DNA from: Apilactobacillus nanyangensis
GTDB lineage: Bacteria > Bacillota > Bacilli > Lactobacillales > Lactobacillaceae
Assembly: GCF_016861915.1 (NCBI RefSeq)
Contig: NZ_BOLX01000010.1
Span: 1-64,000, forward strand
Reading direction: 5' to 3'
DNA: 64,000 bases
The notes beneath the pieces are model-generated. The model saw only the letters and a list, made by a program, of their open reading frames with translations. It ran no database searches and was not told the origin of the DNA. The first letter of the stretch is position 1. Each line of letters opens with the position of its first letter. Made by a program: the position numbers and the translations under genes. Positions 54,152 to 62,478 of this stretch are shown here, piece by piece.

Positions 54152-55183
54152 TTAACTTCCTTTCCTTTGGTTGTAGGTGTGGGCAGCTTCTGCAGCCCAT
54201 CTGATATGTTCGTCAGGAGTATCGCGTGGCACCGTGCAATCTGCACCAATGATAATGCCAGTTGTTCCTGTTTCATCTAATAATTTATCGATTTCTGCTT
54301 GGATTTCTTCTTTATTACCAGTTACTAACACATCGTTTTCAGTGTTACCTAGGCCTCCAAGAACAACCTTGTTTTTGAATAGTTTTTTACCTTCACTAAG
54401 TGAGTAACCGTCGAACTTGGTTGCCCAGTTGAATACGGGTAAGTCGTAGCCGACGAACCATTCTAGGTGATTTTGAGCTCCGGCGAATCCACAGATATGT
54501 AAAATACCAATGTCGAAGTTTTGATTGATATATTCAATCAATTCATCATCTAAACGTTTTTGAACCTTATCGAAGAATTCTTTATCAATTCGGTCGTCTT
54601 GAATTTCTTGGGTGCTGAAGAAGATGCCATCAACTCCTGCGTCGTGACCGACTTTGATTTGTTTCTTGATGTCTTCGTTAATCACTTCAAGTGCATGGAT
54701 AACAACTTTCGGATTTTTTTCATACAAATCCGCAAATTTTCCATTTGCAATTTCCACGTCTACATCTGGTTGATCTGCGATTAAGATCCATTTGAATAAT
54801 GTAATGGCGGAGAAGACGTTGCTGAACTTGATTTTGTCAGAATCCAGTGATTTAATTTGTTCTCTTAAAATCTTTGACTGACTGGTTAACCAAATATTGT
54901 CTTTATCGATTTCGGTGATGCTTTTTAGTGAATCAATGTCGTTTGAATTTTCAACGTTGTTTAGATTGTAGGTGAAAAATCCGTCGTTCATTAGCTTCAC
55001 AAAATCAGAATCCACGCTTTCTACAAACTTTGGTTCGTTTGTAATGTCAGCGTCGACAAAGTATTGATTATCGTCTGCTTGCACATGTTCATTTGGCGTA
55101 AAATGATGCCATACAGAAAGGGGAATCGCGCTTTCCTCTTGATTGTTGAACGCCTTGATTAAATCATCATGAATGTTGCTCAT
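54152..55183 (-). CDS. URO-D superfamily zinc methyltransferase-like protein
   Basis: A 343-residue protein of the uroporphyrinogen-decarboxylase superfamily. It is not a haem enzyme: the motif ILHICGF (His229, Cys231) and DCTVPRDTP (Cys316) form the HxC...C zinc site of thiol methyltransferases such as MtaA/MtbA and of cobalamin-independent methionine synthase. It is the first gene of a five-gene operon with an ABC transporter and a leader rich in Met/Cys codons. Methyl transfer to homocysteine or another thiol is inferred. ATG 55183 follows GGGAG at 8 bases; ATG 55198 is an alternative. No corrinoid protein gene is nearby. Confidence 0.75.
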   Translation of the reverse strand: MSNIHDDLIKAFNNQEESAIPLSVWHHFTPNEHVQADDNQYFVDADITNEPKFVESVDSDFVKLMNDGFFTYNLNNVENSNDIDSLKSITEIDKDNIWLTSQSKILREQIKSLDSDKIKFSNVFSAITLFKWILIADQPDVDVEIANGKFADLYEKNPKVVIHALEVINEDIKKQIKVGHDAGVDGIFFSTQEIQDDRIDKEFFDKVQKRLDDELIEYINQNFDIGILHICGFAGAQNHLEWFVGYDLPVFNWATKFDGYSLSEGKKLFKNKVVLGGLGNTENDVLVTGNKEEIQAEIDKLLDETGTTGIIIGADCTVPRDTPDEHIRWAAEAAHTYNQRKGS

Positions 55184-55214
55184 ACTAACCACTCCCATAA
55201 AAATATTTTGATAA

Positions 55215-55262
55215 TAAAAAAGGGACTACCTTCAGCATTTACACTGAAGGTAGTCCCTTACA
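55215..55262 (-). terminator. Attenuator terminator of the Met/Cys-type leader
   Basis: AGGGACTACCTTCAG (minus strand, 55258-55244) and CTGAAGGTAGTCCCT (55235-55221) form a perfect 15-bp stem with an 8-base loop and T residues. It lies 37 bases before the URO-D start. Its 5' arm can also pair with CACTGAGTGGTA at 55346-55335 in the leader peptide gene, the antiterminator. Confidence 0.9.
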
Positions 55263-55305
55263 TTTAATTTGAATTGTTTAAGGCCCGAATTTAGGTTTTA
55301 AGCAT

Positions 55306-55392
55306 TCAGCAAATTAAGTGTATGAAAAAAGAGTTACCACTCAGTGCTAACTTGTTCATACACATACACATCATTGCTGAATTGTTAAACAT
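55306..55392 (-). CDS. Leader peptide with Met/Cys run (attenuation control)
   Basis: A 28-codon frame starting at ATG 55392 behind GAGGAGG. It begins MFNNSAMMCMCMNK and ends at TGA 55306. Five of the residues 7-12 run as Met-Met-Cys-Met-Cys-Met. The stop lies just before a second leader segment and the terminator. The same bases form a hairpin: ATTCAGCAA near the start pairs with TTGCTGAAT over the stop, and GTGTATGAA over the last Met codons pairs with TTCATACAC. Stalling at the Met/Cys codons would break it and free CACTGAGTGGTA to pair with the terminator. The peptide is not expected to have its own function. Confidence 0.82.
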   Translation of the reverse strand: MFNNSAMMCMCMNKLALSGNSFFIHLIC

Positions 55393-55433
55393 AAAAATGG
55401 TTCCTCCTCTTTATCTTTATTATCATTGACCAA

Positions 55434-55461
55434 AGTATAGCACTTATTTTTAGTAACACAA
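55434..55461 (-). promoter_or_regulatory. Promoter of the URO-D/ABC operon
   Basis: On the minus strand TTGTGT (55461-55456), a 16-base spacer and TATACT (55439-55434). Transcription would start near 55427, about 35 bases before the leader peptide. Confidence 0.6.
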
Positions 55462-55710
55462 CTGATATTATAATTTTTCTCTAATTTTTTATTTCGAAAT
55501 TCTAGTTAAATAAATTTCAATGATGACAGCTAAGTAACTGATGTGATTATGTTTTAGTAAGCAAATCATTTACGAAAAAATGAGTGAAAAATTAGAAAAA
55601 ATATTTTTCTGATTTTTTGAAAAAAGAGTGCTGATAATGATGTTTTTTGGATAAACGGTCTAATTGTTTGCTTATCTTATGATATGATTTTAATGTTTGA
55701 AAAATATCGA

Positions 55711-55731
55711 AAGAATCTTCTATAGATTCTT
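55711..55731. repeat. Dyad AAGAATC...GATTCTT before the zinc-ribbon gene
   Basis: AAGAATC TTCTATA GATTCTT lies about 20 bases before the zinc-ribbon gene start. It may be an operator or a small hairpin in the leader. The rest of the 55462-55710 gap is A+T-rich with promoter-like sequence, for example TATGAT near 55680, but nothing I can name. Confidence 0.35.
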
Positions 55732-55752
55732 AGACGAGAGGAATGCATTTAT

Positions 55753-56331
55753 ATGGCAATGAAGTTTTGCCCCAATTGTGGCGATAAACTAGAAAATATC
55801 AAAAAATTTTGTCCTAACTGTGGCGAAAGTTTGACAATGGAAGATACTTCAACAGTTGTTGAAAGTAACCAAGAAGAACCAATACATAACGTTAATTATA
55901 ATGCACCAGTACCTGCGAAGATTGGTTTTGGAAATGATTTTAAAACCGATCGCGTCATCGCTTATAAACGAGCGATGGGGATTGAACCAACCGCAGACAA
56001 TGTAGTGGTTGCCGAAGCTGCGAACATGGGTAGAATGCTAATATCCACTGCATATGCAGCAATCACTGACAAGTGGTTTATCTTGTCATTTGAAGAAGAC
56101 GGTGTGTTATTCATGGGAATTAATAAGTTATCTCGATTCACCGGACAAAATATCTTTATTCCAAAGGAATCGATCTCTGAAATGGGATATAAAAATAGTG
56201 TTTTGAGAAAAGTATTTAGTTTTAAGACAGATGGAAGAAAAAACAAATACTATTTAAGCCCATTCCTATTAAATTGCGATTTCCAAAAGAAAAATATGGA
56301 AAAACTAGATAGTTTTATTGCTCAATACTAA
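55753..56331 (+). CDS. Zinc-ribbon protein with a possible PH-like domain
   Basis: A 192-residue protein. Two CxxC pairs, FCPNCGDK and FCPNCGES (residues 6-23), form a double zinc ribbon. After a linker of about 35 residues, a domain starts near residue 62 with strands such as ISTAYAAITDKWFILSF and VLFMGINKLSRF, which looks like a pleckstrin-homology-type fold. No membrane helix is seen. The family is not known to me. It has its own terminator and no neighbour gene. Confidence 0.7.
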   Translation: MAMKFCPNCGDKLENIKKFCPNCGESLTMEDTSTVVESNQEEPIHNVNYNAPVPAKIGFGNDFKTDRVIAYKRAMGIEPTADNVVVAEAANMGRMLISTAYAAITDKWFILSFEEDGVLFMGINKLSRFTGQNIFIPKESISEMGYKNSVLRKVFSFKTDGRKNKYYLSPFLLNCDFQKKNMEKLDSFIAQY

Positions 56332-56363
56332 AAAAGACGCTACTTATTAAAGTAGCGTCTTTT
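56330..56363 (+). terminator. Terminator after the zinc-ribbon gene
   Basis: AAAAGACGCTACTT and AAGTAGCGTCTTTT form the stem around ATTA, with a T run. Confidence 0.88.
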
Positions 56364-56387
56364 AATTATTCATATTATGATTAAGGT

Positions 56388-56420
56388 ACAAAAAAACATC
56401 GCCTAAGCGATGTCTTTTTA
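56388..56420 (-). terminator. Terminator after the tRNA-Lys gene
   Basis: AACATCGC / GCGATGT around CTAA, followed on the minus strand by seven T residues. It ends the tRNA transcript. Confidence 0.85.
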
Positions 56421-56427
56421 TCAGTTA

Positions 56428-56500
56428 TGGGCAGTCAGGGGATCGAACCCTGGACCCACGGATTAAGAGTCCGTTGCTCTGCCAGCTGAGCTAACTGCCC
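56428..56500 (-). tRNA. tRNA-Lys (CTT anticodon)
   Basis: A 73-base cloverleaf. The acceptor stem is GGGCAGT / ACTGCCC, the D arm has AGCTCAGCTGG, the anticodon stem ACGGA / TCCGT closes the loop CTCTTAA with anticodon CTT, and the T arm has GGTTCGATCC. Discriminator A. The CCA end is not encoded. Confidence 0.97.
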
Positions 56501-56735
56501 AAAATATTATCTGTTGGCTATCAACCAACAAAAACTATAATACCATGTTAGAGTAAGGATTGCAACACTTTTTTTAAAATTAATTAACAAGCTGTTTAGC
56601 AATTCCTTGCCTCAAATCAACGATATTTATAATAGCATGATAATTAATATTTTGACAACCCCTAATTTTTGAAAAAAGTCATACTTTAAATCTTCATTGC
56701 AAGAACATTACGTTTAGAAAACAAAAGACCAAGCG

Positions 56736-56862
56736 TGTTATAATGTAGTAAGTTAACGGTTTAAAAACAGATAAAAGTATAACTATCCTTGAAATGATAG
56801 TATTTCGTTAACGTTTATATGAACAAAAAACAAATCAATTCCTGTTAAGGAGATAGAATATT
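56736..56862 (+). promoter_or_regulatory. Promoter and structured leader of walR
   Basis: TG-T-TATAAT (56736-56744) is an extended -10 promoter without an obvious -35. The leader of about 110 nucleotides holds GTTAACG (about 56753) pairing with CGTTAAC (about 56808), and inside it ACTATC / GATAGT, so it can fold into one long hairpin before the ribosome site AAGGAG. The 56501-56735 stretch upstream has nothing I can name. Confidence 0.55.
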
Positions 56863-57570
56863 ATGGCAAAAATTTTAGTTGTAGATGATGAAAAACCGAT
56901 CACAGATATTGAAAAATTTAATCTAGAAAAAGAAGGATATGACGTCGTAGTCGCATACGATGGGGAAGAAGCTCTTCAAAAAGTTGAAGAAGAAGCCCCT
57001 GATTTGATTATCCTTGATTTAATGTTGCCTAAAGTCGACGGTCTAGAAGTGGCCAGAGAAGTTAGAAAGACACATGACATGCCAATTATCATGGTAACTG
57101 CCAAGGATTCAGAACTAGATAAGGTCTTAGGACTTGAACTAGGTGCTGATGACTACGTTACTAAGCCATTCTCAAACCGAGAACTAGTTGCCCGTGTTAA
57201 GGCCAACTTACGTCGTCAATCTAATAACGATAATGGTCAAGTTGCTGACAATGAAAACAAGGACATCAAGATTGGTGACCTTGTCATTCATCCAGAAGCA
57301 TACACCGTTACAAAACGTGGTGAAAACATTGAATTAACTCACCGTGAATTCGAATTACTACATTACTTAGCTCAACACATTGGTCAAGTAATGACTAGAG
57401 AACATTTGCTACAAACAGTTTGGGGATATGACTACTTTGGTGATGTTCGTACAGTTGATGTTACTGTTCGTCGTCTAAGAGAAAAGGTTGAAGACAACCC
57501 AAGTCACCCAATCTGGCTAATCACAAGACGTGGAGTAGGATACTACCTACGCAACTCAGAACAAGAATAA
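56863..57570 (+). CDS. walR: Cell-wall response regulator WalR
   Basis: WalR (YycF) is the essential OmpR-family regulator of cell-wall growth. The 235-residue product has the receiver domain with VDDEKPI at the start, phosphate acceptor Asp53 in [13 protein letters not shown] and TAKDS, and a C-terminal winged helix with [17 protein letters not shown]. The WalR signature [23 protein letters not shown] is present. WalK follows after 26 bases. Confidence 0.98.
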   Translation: MAKILVVDDEKPITDIEKFNLEKEGYDVVVAYDGEEALQKVEEEAPDLIILDLMLPKVDGLEVAREVRKTHDMPIIMVTAKDSELDKVLGLELGADDYVTKPFSNRELVARVKANLRRQSNNDNGQVADNENKDIKIGDLVIHPEAYTVTKRGENIELTHREFELLHYLAQHIGQVMTREHLLQTVWGYDYFGDVRTVDVTVRRLREKVEDNPSHPIWLITRRGVGYYLRNSEQE

Positions 57571-57596
57571 TCGACAGAACTAAGGAGTAGTTTGCG

Positions 57597-59453
57597 GTGA
57601 ATAGTAAGATTAAGTATTTTCAATCAATTCATTTTAAAATTGCGCTTGTGCTTGCGCTAATCTTATTGGTGACCCTAGAAATTGTTGGGGCCGTTTTTGT
57701 TAACCAATTGGAAAACAAAAATATGGCTTCGTTTAAAAAACAAGTTCAGGTGCCTACTTACGTAAACACAACCTTAACTAATGAACTTTCTAGCTCTAGT
57801 ACTACCAAGGCCAACGTGAAAATTAAGTCGTTACTATCTAATATTGATAGCAATAACTACACTGAAATCAAAGTTGTTGATGCGAAGAACACCATCCGTG
57901 GAACCAACGAAGTCGGTGATCAAAGTTCAGTTGGTCAGAAAAACTTCAGAACCGACATTAAAAACGCGATTATCAACCGTCGTTCATCTAGTTCCATCAC
58001 TAGTAACCCGGGTGATAGTTCGCGTTATTATACTGTCATCACACCGCTGATCAAGAGTAGTAATAATGAATTAGTCGGTGTTGTTTATGTGCACGCTAAT
58101 CTAAACACCGTTTACAACGAAATTAACCAAATTACGATTATTTACGTTGTTGCGGCGATGGTCGCTATTTTATCTGGTTTATTAATTTCCATCGTTATTT
58201 CAAAGGCGATTACTAAACCAATTGATGAAATGAAGAAACAAACATTACAAATCGCAAGAGGGGATTATTCCGGTCAAGTGCACGTTTATGGTCGTGATGA
58301 GTTGGGCCAACTTGCCAATGCGGTTAACAACCTATCAGTTAAGGTTGAAGAGTCCCAAGAATCAACTGAATCAGAACGTCAAAGACTGGATTCCGTCCTA
58401 ACTAACATGACCGATGGGGTTATTGCGACCGACCGTCGTGGATACGTCATCATCATGAACGATGAAGCAGCTAGTTTCCTAGAAACGACAGAAAAAGATG
58501 CGCTAGGCAACTCAATCTTAGATATTTTGGACATCAGAAAAGAATACAGTCTACGTGACTTAATTGAAAATCCCGATGAAACCATCATTGACCGTTCTGA
58601 CAAAGATCATGATTTAATTTTGCATGCTCACTTCTCACTAATTCAAAGAGATTCTGGATTCGTATCTGGTTTAGTCTGTGTGCTACATGATGTTACTGAA
58701 CAACAAAAGATTGATAACGACCGTAAGGAATTTGTTTCAAACGTTTCTCACGAATTAAGAACACCATTAACCAGTGTGCATTCATACATCGAAGCATTAC
58801 AAGATGGTGCCTGGAAGGATCCTGAAATTGCGCCAAATTTCTTGAAGGTTACTCAAGAAGAAACTGACCGTATGATTCGAATGATTAATGACCTATTAAC
58901 TTTATCTAGAATGGATTCAGGAACCCAAAAGATTGATAAGGAACTTGTTAATATTACCGAGTTATACAATTACATTTTGAATCGTTTCGACATGATTATT
59001 AAGTCTGACGACAATAATAACGAAAAACCTAACAAGCATTACCGTATTGAACGTCGTTTTACTAAACAAGACCTATGGGTAGAAGTCGATACCGACAGAT
59101 TCACCCAAGTAATCGATAACCTAATGAACAACGCTATCAAGTATTCTCCTGATGGGGGGGTAATCACTTGTTCACTATACAAGACAAAACACAGTGTTAT
59201 CTTGAGTGTCAGAGACCAAGGATTGGGAATTCCAAGGAGTTCAATTCCTCACATCTTTGATCGTTTCTACCGTGTTGATAAGGCACGTTCTAGAGCGCAA
59301 GGAGGAACAGGTCTTGGACTAGCAATTTCCAAAGAAGTGGTTGAAGCACTTGGCGGTAAGATTTGGGTAGAAAGTACCGAAAATAGAGGTTCTACTTTCT
59401 ACATCTCACTACCATACGAACCAATCGAGGAGGACTTATGGGATGAAGATTAA
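57597..59453 (+). CDS. walK: Sensor histidine kinase WalK
   Basis: WalK senses the state of the cell wall at the septum and phosphorylates WalR. The 618-residue product has helices near 14-33 and 184-204 with an extracellular domain between, then HAMP, a PAS domain with GVIATDRRGYVIIMNDEA near 278, the phosphoacceptor His in VSNVSHELRTPLTS near 384, and an ATPase with NLMNNAIKYSPDGG, DQGLGIP and GGTGLGLAIS. Start is GTG 57597 behind AAGGAG; walH overlaps its end by 11 bases. Confidence 0.97.
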   Translation: MNSKIKYFQSIHFKIALVLALILLVTLEIVGAVFVNQLENKNMASFKKQVQVPTYVNTTLTNELSSSSTTKANVKIKSLLSNIDSNNYTEIKVVDAKNTIRGTNEVGDQSSVGQKNFRTDIKNAIINRRSSSSITSNPGDSSRYYTVITPLIKSSNNELVGVVYVHANLNTVYNEINQITIIYVVAAMVAILSGLLISIVISKAITKPIDEMKKQTLQIARGDYSGQVHVYGRDELGQLANAVNNLSVKVEESQESTESERQRLDSVLTNMTDGVIATDRRGYVIIMNDEAASFLETTEKDALGNSILDILDIRKEYSLRDLIENPDETIIDRSDKDHDLILHAHFSLIQRDSGFVSGLVCVLHDVTEQQKIDNDRKEFVSNVSHELRTPLTSVHSYIEALQDGAWKDPEIAPNFLKVTQEETDRMIRMINDLLTLSRMDSGTQKIDKELVNITELYNYILNRFDMIIKSDDNNNEKPNKHYRIERRFTKQDLWVEVDTDRFTQVIDNLMNNAIKYSPDGGVITCSLYKTKHSVILSVRDQGLGIPRSSIPHIFDRFYRVDKARSRAQGGTGLGLAISKEVVEALGGKIWVESTENRGSTFYISLPYEPIEEDLWDED

Positions 59454-60741
59454 ATATTTTATATTACCAGCATTATTAACGATTGCAGTTGTAGTTAGTT
59501 TTGCCCTTTCTGCCTCCATTTTGATTAATCCGGCGCATTACGACCGTTCTAGTCAAAAAGTTTCTACGCAAAGTAGTCAAATTGATGCCAAACCAATGTC
59601 GACAATCTATTCACCTACTCAAGTGATTAGAACCAAAGATTCCGGAAATCAATATGTTCTAACCAACCAATCTGTTAACTTAACAACTGAAATTGGCCAA
59701 CAAATGAACAACTACAAGAACCCTAAGTTTACTGAACTAAAGAGCAACGAAAAGAATTATCTTAAGTATTTAAATACCGATGATTCCGTAATGTTGAACT
59801 ATCCGGATTCATTAAATTTAAAAATCGTTAGTCAATACATCAGTAGCAGTTTTAAATCGTTACCAAACGTTGCCATCAATCGAATTATGATTCCGTTTGA
59901 TGATAGTAATGATATTTACCTATTCTCAGACCATAATTACAAGGTCTACAAAATTCATGTTGATGATACCAACGTGAAGGGAATTCAAAAGGTTATTGAA
60001 GACAATGTCAGAGCAATTCCGGTCAAAATGAAGATGATTAATCACACACCATTTATTGATTTTTATAAGTCATTTACAATGCCTCAATATGGATACTTGA
60101 TTAATCGAACTTCACAAAATTATTATGTGACAAGACTATTATCTGATTCACAAGATATCAGTGTAAAACGTCACCGTAATTCAACGGTTTACAATGATGA
60201 AAACTCTCGTCAGTTATCATTTTCAAATGACGGCGAGGTAAATTACTACGATAGTCATCCAGGAAATATTTCTACCAATATGACTCAGTTCTTGAAGGAC
60301 TCATATCAAAATATTTCCCAACTACTAGTTAGCGATACCTTAGCCAACATTCGTTTCTTCGACTACGATGCTAATAATTCTAGTGTTGTATATAGAAACT
60401 ACGTTGAAGGTTTCCCAATCTTCGATCAAACTCCTTATGGGGCAATCGAAATGAGACTAGTTGACAACACTTCTTTGAAGTACAACTTCTCACTAAATAC
60501 CCTTCAAATCCCGGTACCAACCGGACGTAAGGATACTAAACTAATTACCACAGATGAATTATTGAATAGCCTACGTAATCACGGATACAGTGCTAATAAG
60601 ATTACAGATATTGAATTGGCTTACCAATGGAGTAATACAAAGTCATCTGATATCTTGATTACTCTACAACCAACATGGTTCGTTAAATACAACGGTAAGT
60701 ACATGAATTACACCCAAATGTTATCAAAGGGACCACAATAA
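59443..60741 (+). CDS. walH: WalH (YycH), regulator of WalK
   Basis: YycH is a membrane-anchored extracellular protein that, with YycI, tunes WalK. The 432-residue product has one N-terminal helix (residues 5-27) and an extracellular part rich in Tyr and Asp. It overlaps walK by 11 bases. The name follows the order walRKHIJ; the sequence is divergent, as is usual for this family. Confidence 0.9.
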   Translation: MKIKYFILPALLTIAVVVSFALSASILINPAHYDRSSQKVSTQSSQIDAKPMSTIYSPTQVIRTKDSGNQYVLTNQSVNLTTEIGQQMNNYKNPKFTELKSNEKNYLKYLNTDDSVMLNYPDSLNLKIVSQYISSSFKSLPNVAINRIMIPFDDSNDIYLFSDHNYKVYKIHVDDTNVKGIQKVIEDNVRAIPVKMKMINHTPFIDFYKSFTMPQYGYLINRTSQNYYVTRLLSDSQDISVKRHRNSTVYNDENSRQLSFSNDGEVNYYDSHPGNISTNMTQFLKDSYQNISQLLVSDTLANIRFFDYDANNSSVVYRNYVEGFPIFDQTPYGAIEMRLVDNTSLKYNFSLNTLQIPVPTGRKDTKLITTDELLNSLRNHGYSANKITDIELAYQWSNTKSSDILITLQPTWFVKYNGKYMNYTQMLSKGPQ

Positions 60742-60758
60742 GATAGGAGGAAAGCTAC

Positions 60759-61586
60759 ATGGACTTTAAAAAGATACAAATCATTTTCTTGATTATCTTC
60801 GTAATGATTGATGTCTTCTTATTCTCTTTATTCAGAGAAAATTCACATCTTCAAACCGAAAATAGTAATCAAGGTAGTGATACTGAAATCATTAAGCAAA
60901 TGCAAAATGATCAAATCACTGTAGCACCTAAACTATCTACAAGTGGTCAAACCGGATACTATCTATCTGCAGTCAACGATGACACTTTACACAGAGATGT
61001 AAATAAGTTGTCTAACCAAAAGGTGACTTACGCAAATCACATTTTAAGAAGTACTTTCAAACGACCAATCGGTCTATATTCCGGGGACTATCGTGATATT
61101 TTAGATAAGTTGATGAAGAAACCAACTTTTGTTTCACATGGTACGGAATATGAATACAATTCTGATTTATCTACCAAGAACAGTATTGTGTACTCACAAA
61201 AAACATCTGACGGATTACTATATGGGACCAAGCATGGACAAATCACCTTCGATATCAGTAGTGATCACCTACTAGAAGGATATACGCAAAGTTACATGGA
61301 TGATGTCAGCATTTTACGTGAAAAAACCGACATTATATCACCGGCAAAGGCATTAGTATGGTTGTATCAATACAACGAAATTCCTGATAATTCAAAGATT
61401 CAATGGGTTCGCTTGTACTACACCCAACTATTATCAATTAAGAACAACATTGTTCTAATCCCAACTTGGGTGATCGGATACACCACTTCTGATTCCTCTT
61501 CAGTAGTAGCTAAGAGAATCAACGCCTTTAATGGTGCCATCTTGGATGGTAGTAGCTCGACTCAATCAGCTACCAAATCGAATTAG
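60759..61586 (+). CDS. walI: WalI (YycI), regulator of WalK
   Basis: The 275-residue product has an N-terminal membrane helix (about 7-24) and an extracellular YycI domain; the part WVRLYYTQLLSIKNNIVLIPTWVIGYTT near the C-terminus is typical. It is 17 bases after walH. WalH and WalI interact with each other and with WalK in the membrane. Confidence 0.92.
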   Translation: MDFKKIQIIFLIIFVMIDVFLFSLFRENSHLQTENSNQGSDTEIIKQMQNDQITVAPKLSTSGQTGYYLSAVNDDTLHRDVNKLSNQKVTYANHILRSTFKRPIGLYSGDYRDILDKLMKKPTFVSHGTEYEYNSDLSTKNSIVYSQKTSDGLLYGTKHGQITFDISSDHLLEGYTQSYMDDVSILREKTDIISPAKALVWLYQYNEIPDNSKIQWVRLYYTQLLSIKNNIVLIPTWVIGYTTSDSSSVVAKRINAFNGAILDGSSSTQSATKSN

Positions 61587-61607
61587 AATTTTAGAAAGAG
61601 GATTAAA

Positions 61608-62420
61608 ATGAACAACGAAGCAGACGATATGAAAATCAGTGTTTTATCTAGTGGAAGTGGGGGAAATGTAACCTACATTGAAACTAATCAACATAAAATA
61701 CTATTAGACGCTGGTTTGAGTGGTGTCAGAATCGAAAGATTGATGAAGTCAATCAATCGCTCAATGAAGGATGTCGACATGTTGTTGGTCTCCCATGAGC
61801 ATACCGACCATAGTAAGGCCGTAGGGGTATTGGCTAGACGCTATCCACAAATTAATGTGTATGCGAACCAACCAACATGGGATGCAATGCATGAAACCAT
61901 TGGAGAAATTCCAAACGAACAAAAAAATATCTTCCCACCAAACATGGTAATGAATTTTGGTGATATCGATATTGAAAGCTTTGCTGTTTCCCATGATGCA
62001 GCCCAAGCGCAGTTCTATGATTTTCATCATCACAACAAGAGCTTCGTTGTTCTAACCGATACTGGATACATCTCAGATCACATCTTTGGTGTTATTAATA
62101 ACGCTAACGCATATGTTTTGGAATGTAATCATGACGTTGAAATGCTTAGAAGTGGGGAATACCCATGGTCATTGAAACAACGCATCATGAGTGATGAAGG
62201 ACATTTATCTAATGAAGATGGTGCCAACTCACTAATGGAATGTATCGGATATGACACTAAACGCATATTTATCGGGCACAGAAGCCATCACAATAACGTG
62301 AAGGAATTAGCCCATCTAACCGTTGCATCGATGTTAGAAGAAAACGATTTTGGTGTAGGCACCGATTTTGATTTATTGGATACTGATGTTGAAAAGGCAT
62401 CTAAATTATTTACACTTTAG
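61608..62420 (+). CDS. walJ: MBL-fold hydrolase WalJ (YycJ)
   Basis: WalJ (VicX) is a metallo-beta-lactamase-fold hydrolase linked to the Wal system and to DNA replication/repair. The 270-residue product has VSHEHTDHSKAV near residue 62 (the HxHxDH metal site), a His in FIGHRSHHNN near residue 225 and the Asp in LTDTGYIS. It can start at ATG 61608 or 61629; both have plausible ribosome sites, and 61629 would begin MKISVLSSGSGGN as in homologues. Confidence 0.93.
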   Translation: MNNEADDMKISVLSSGSGGNVTYIETNQHKILLDAGLSGVRIERLMKSINRSMKDVDMLLVSHEHTDHSKAVGVLARRYPQINVYANQPTWDAMHETIGEIPNEQKNIFPPNMVMNFGDIDIESFAVSHDAAQAQFYDFHHHNKSFVVLTDTGYISDHIFGVINNANAYVLECNHDVEMLRSGEYPWSLKQRIMSDEGHLSNEDGANSLMECIGYDTKRIFIGHRSHHNNVKELAHLTVASMLEENDFGVGTDFDLLDTDVEKASKLFTL

Positions 62421-62478
62421 TTTGATTTAAGATTATTGAATATAATAAGATTAATAAAATTGATAGGGGGAAAACCTT

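Noticed and set aside
61130-61141. Half of a parS-like sequence (TGTTTCACATGG) inside walI
   Set aside because: Only the left arm matches; the right arm is missing, so ParB would not bind it as a site.
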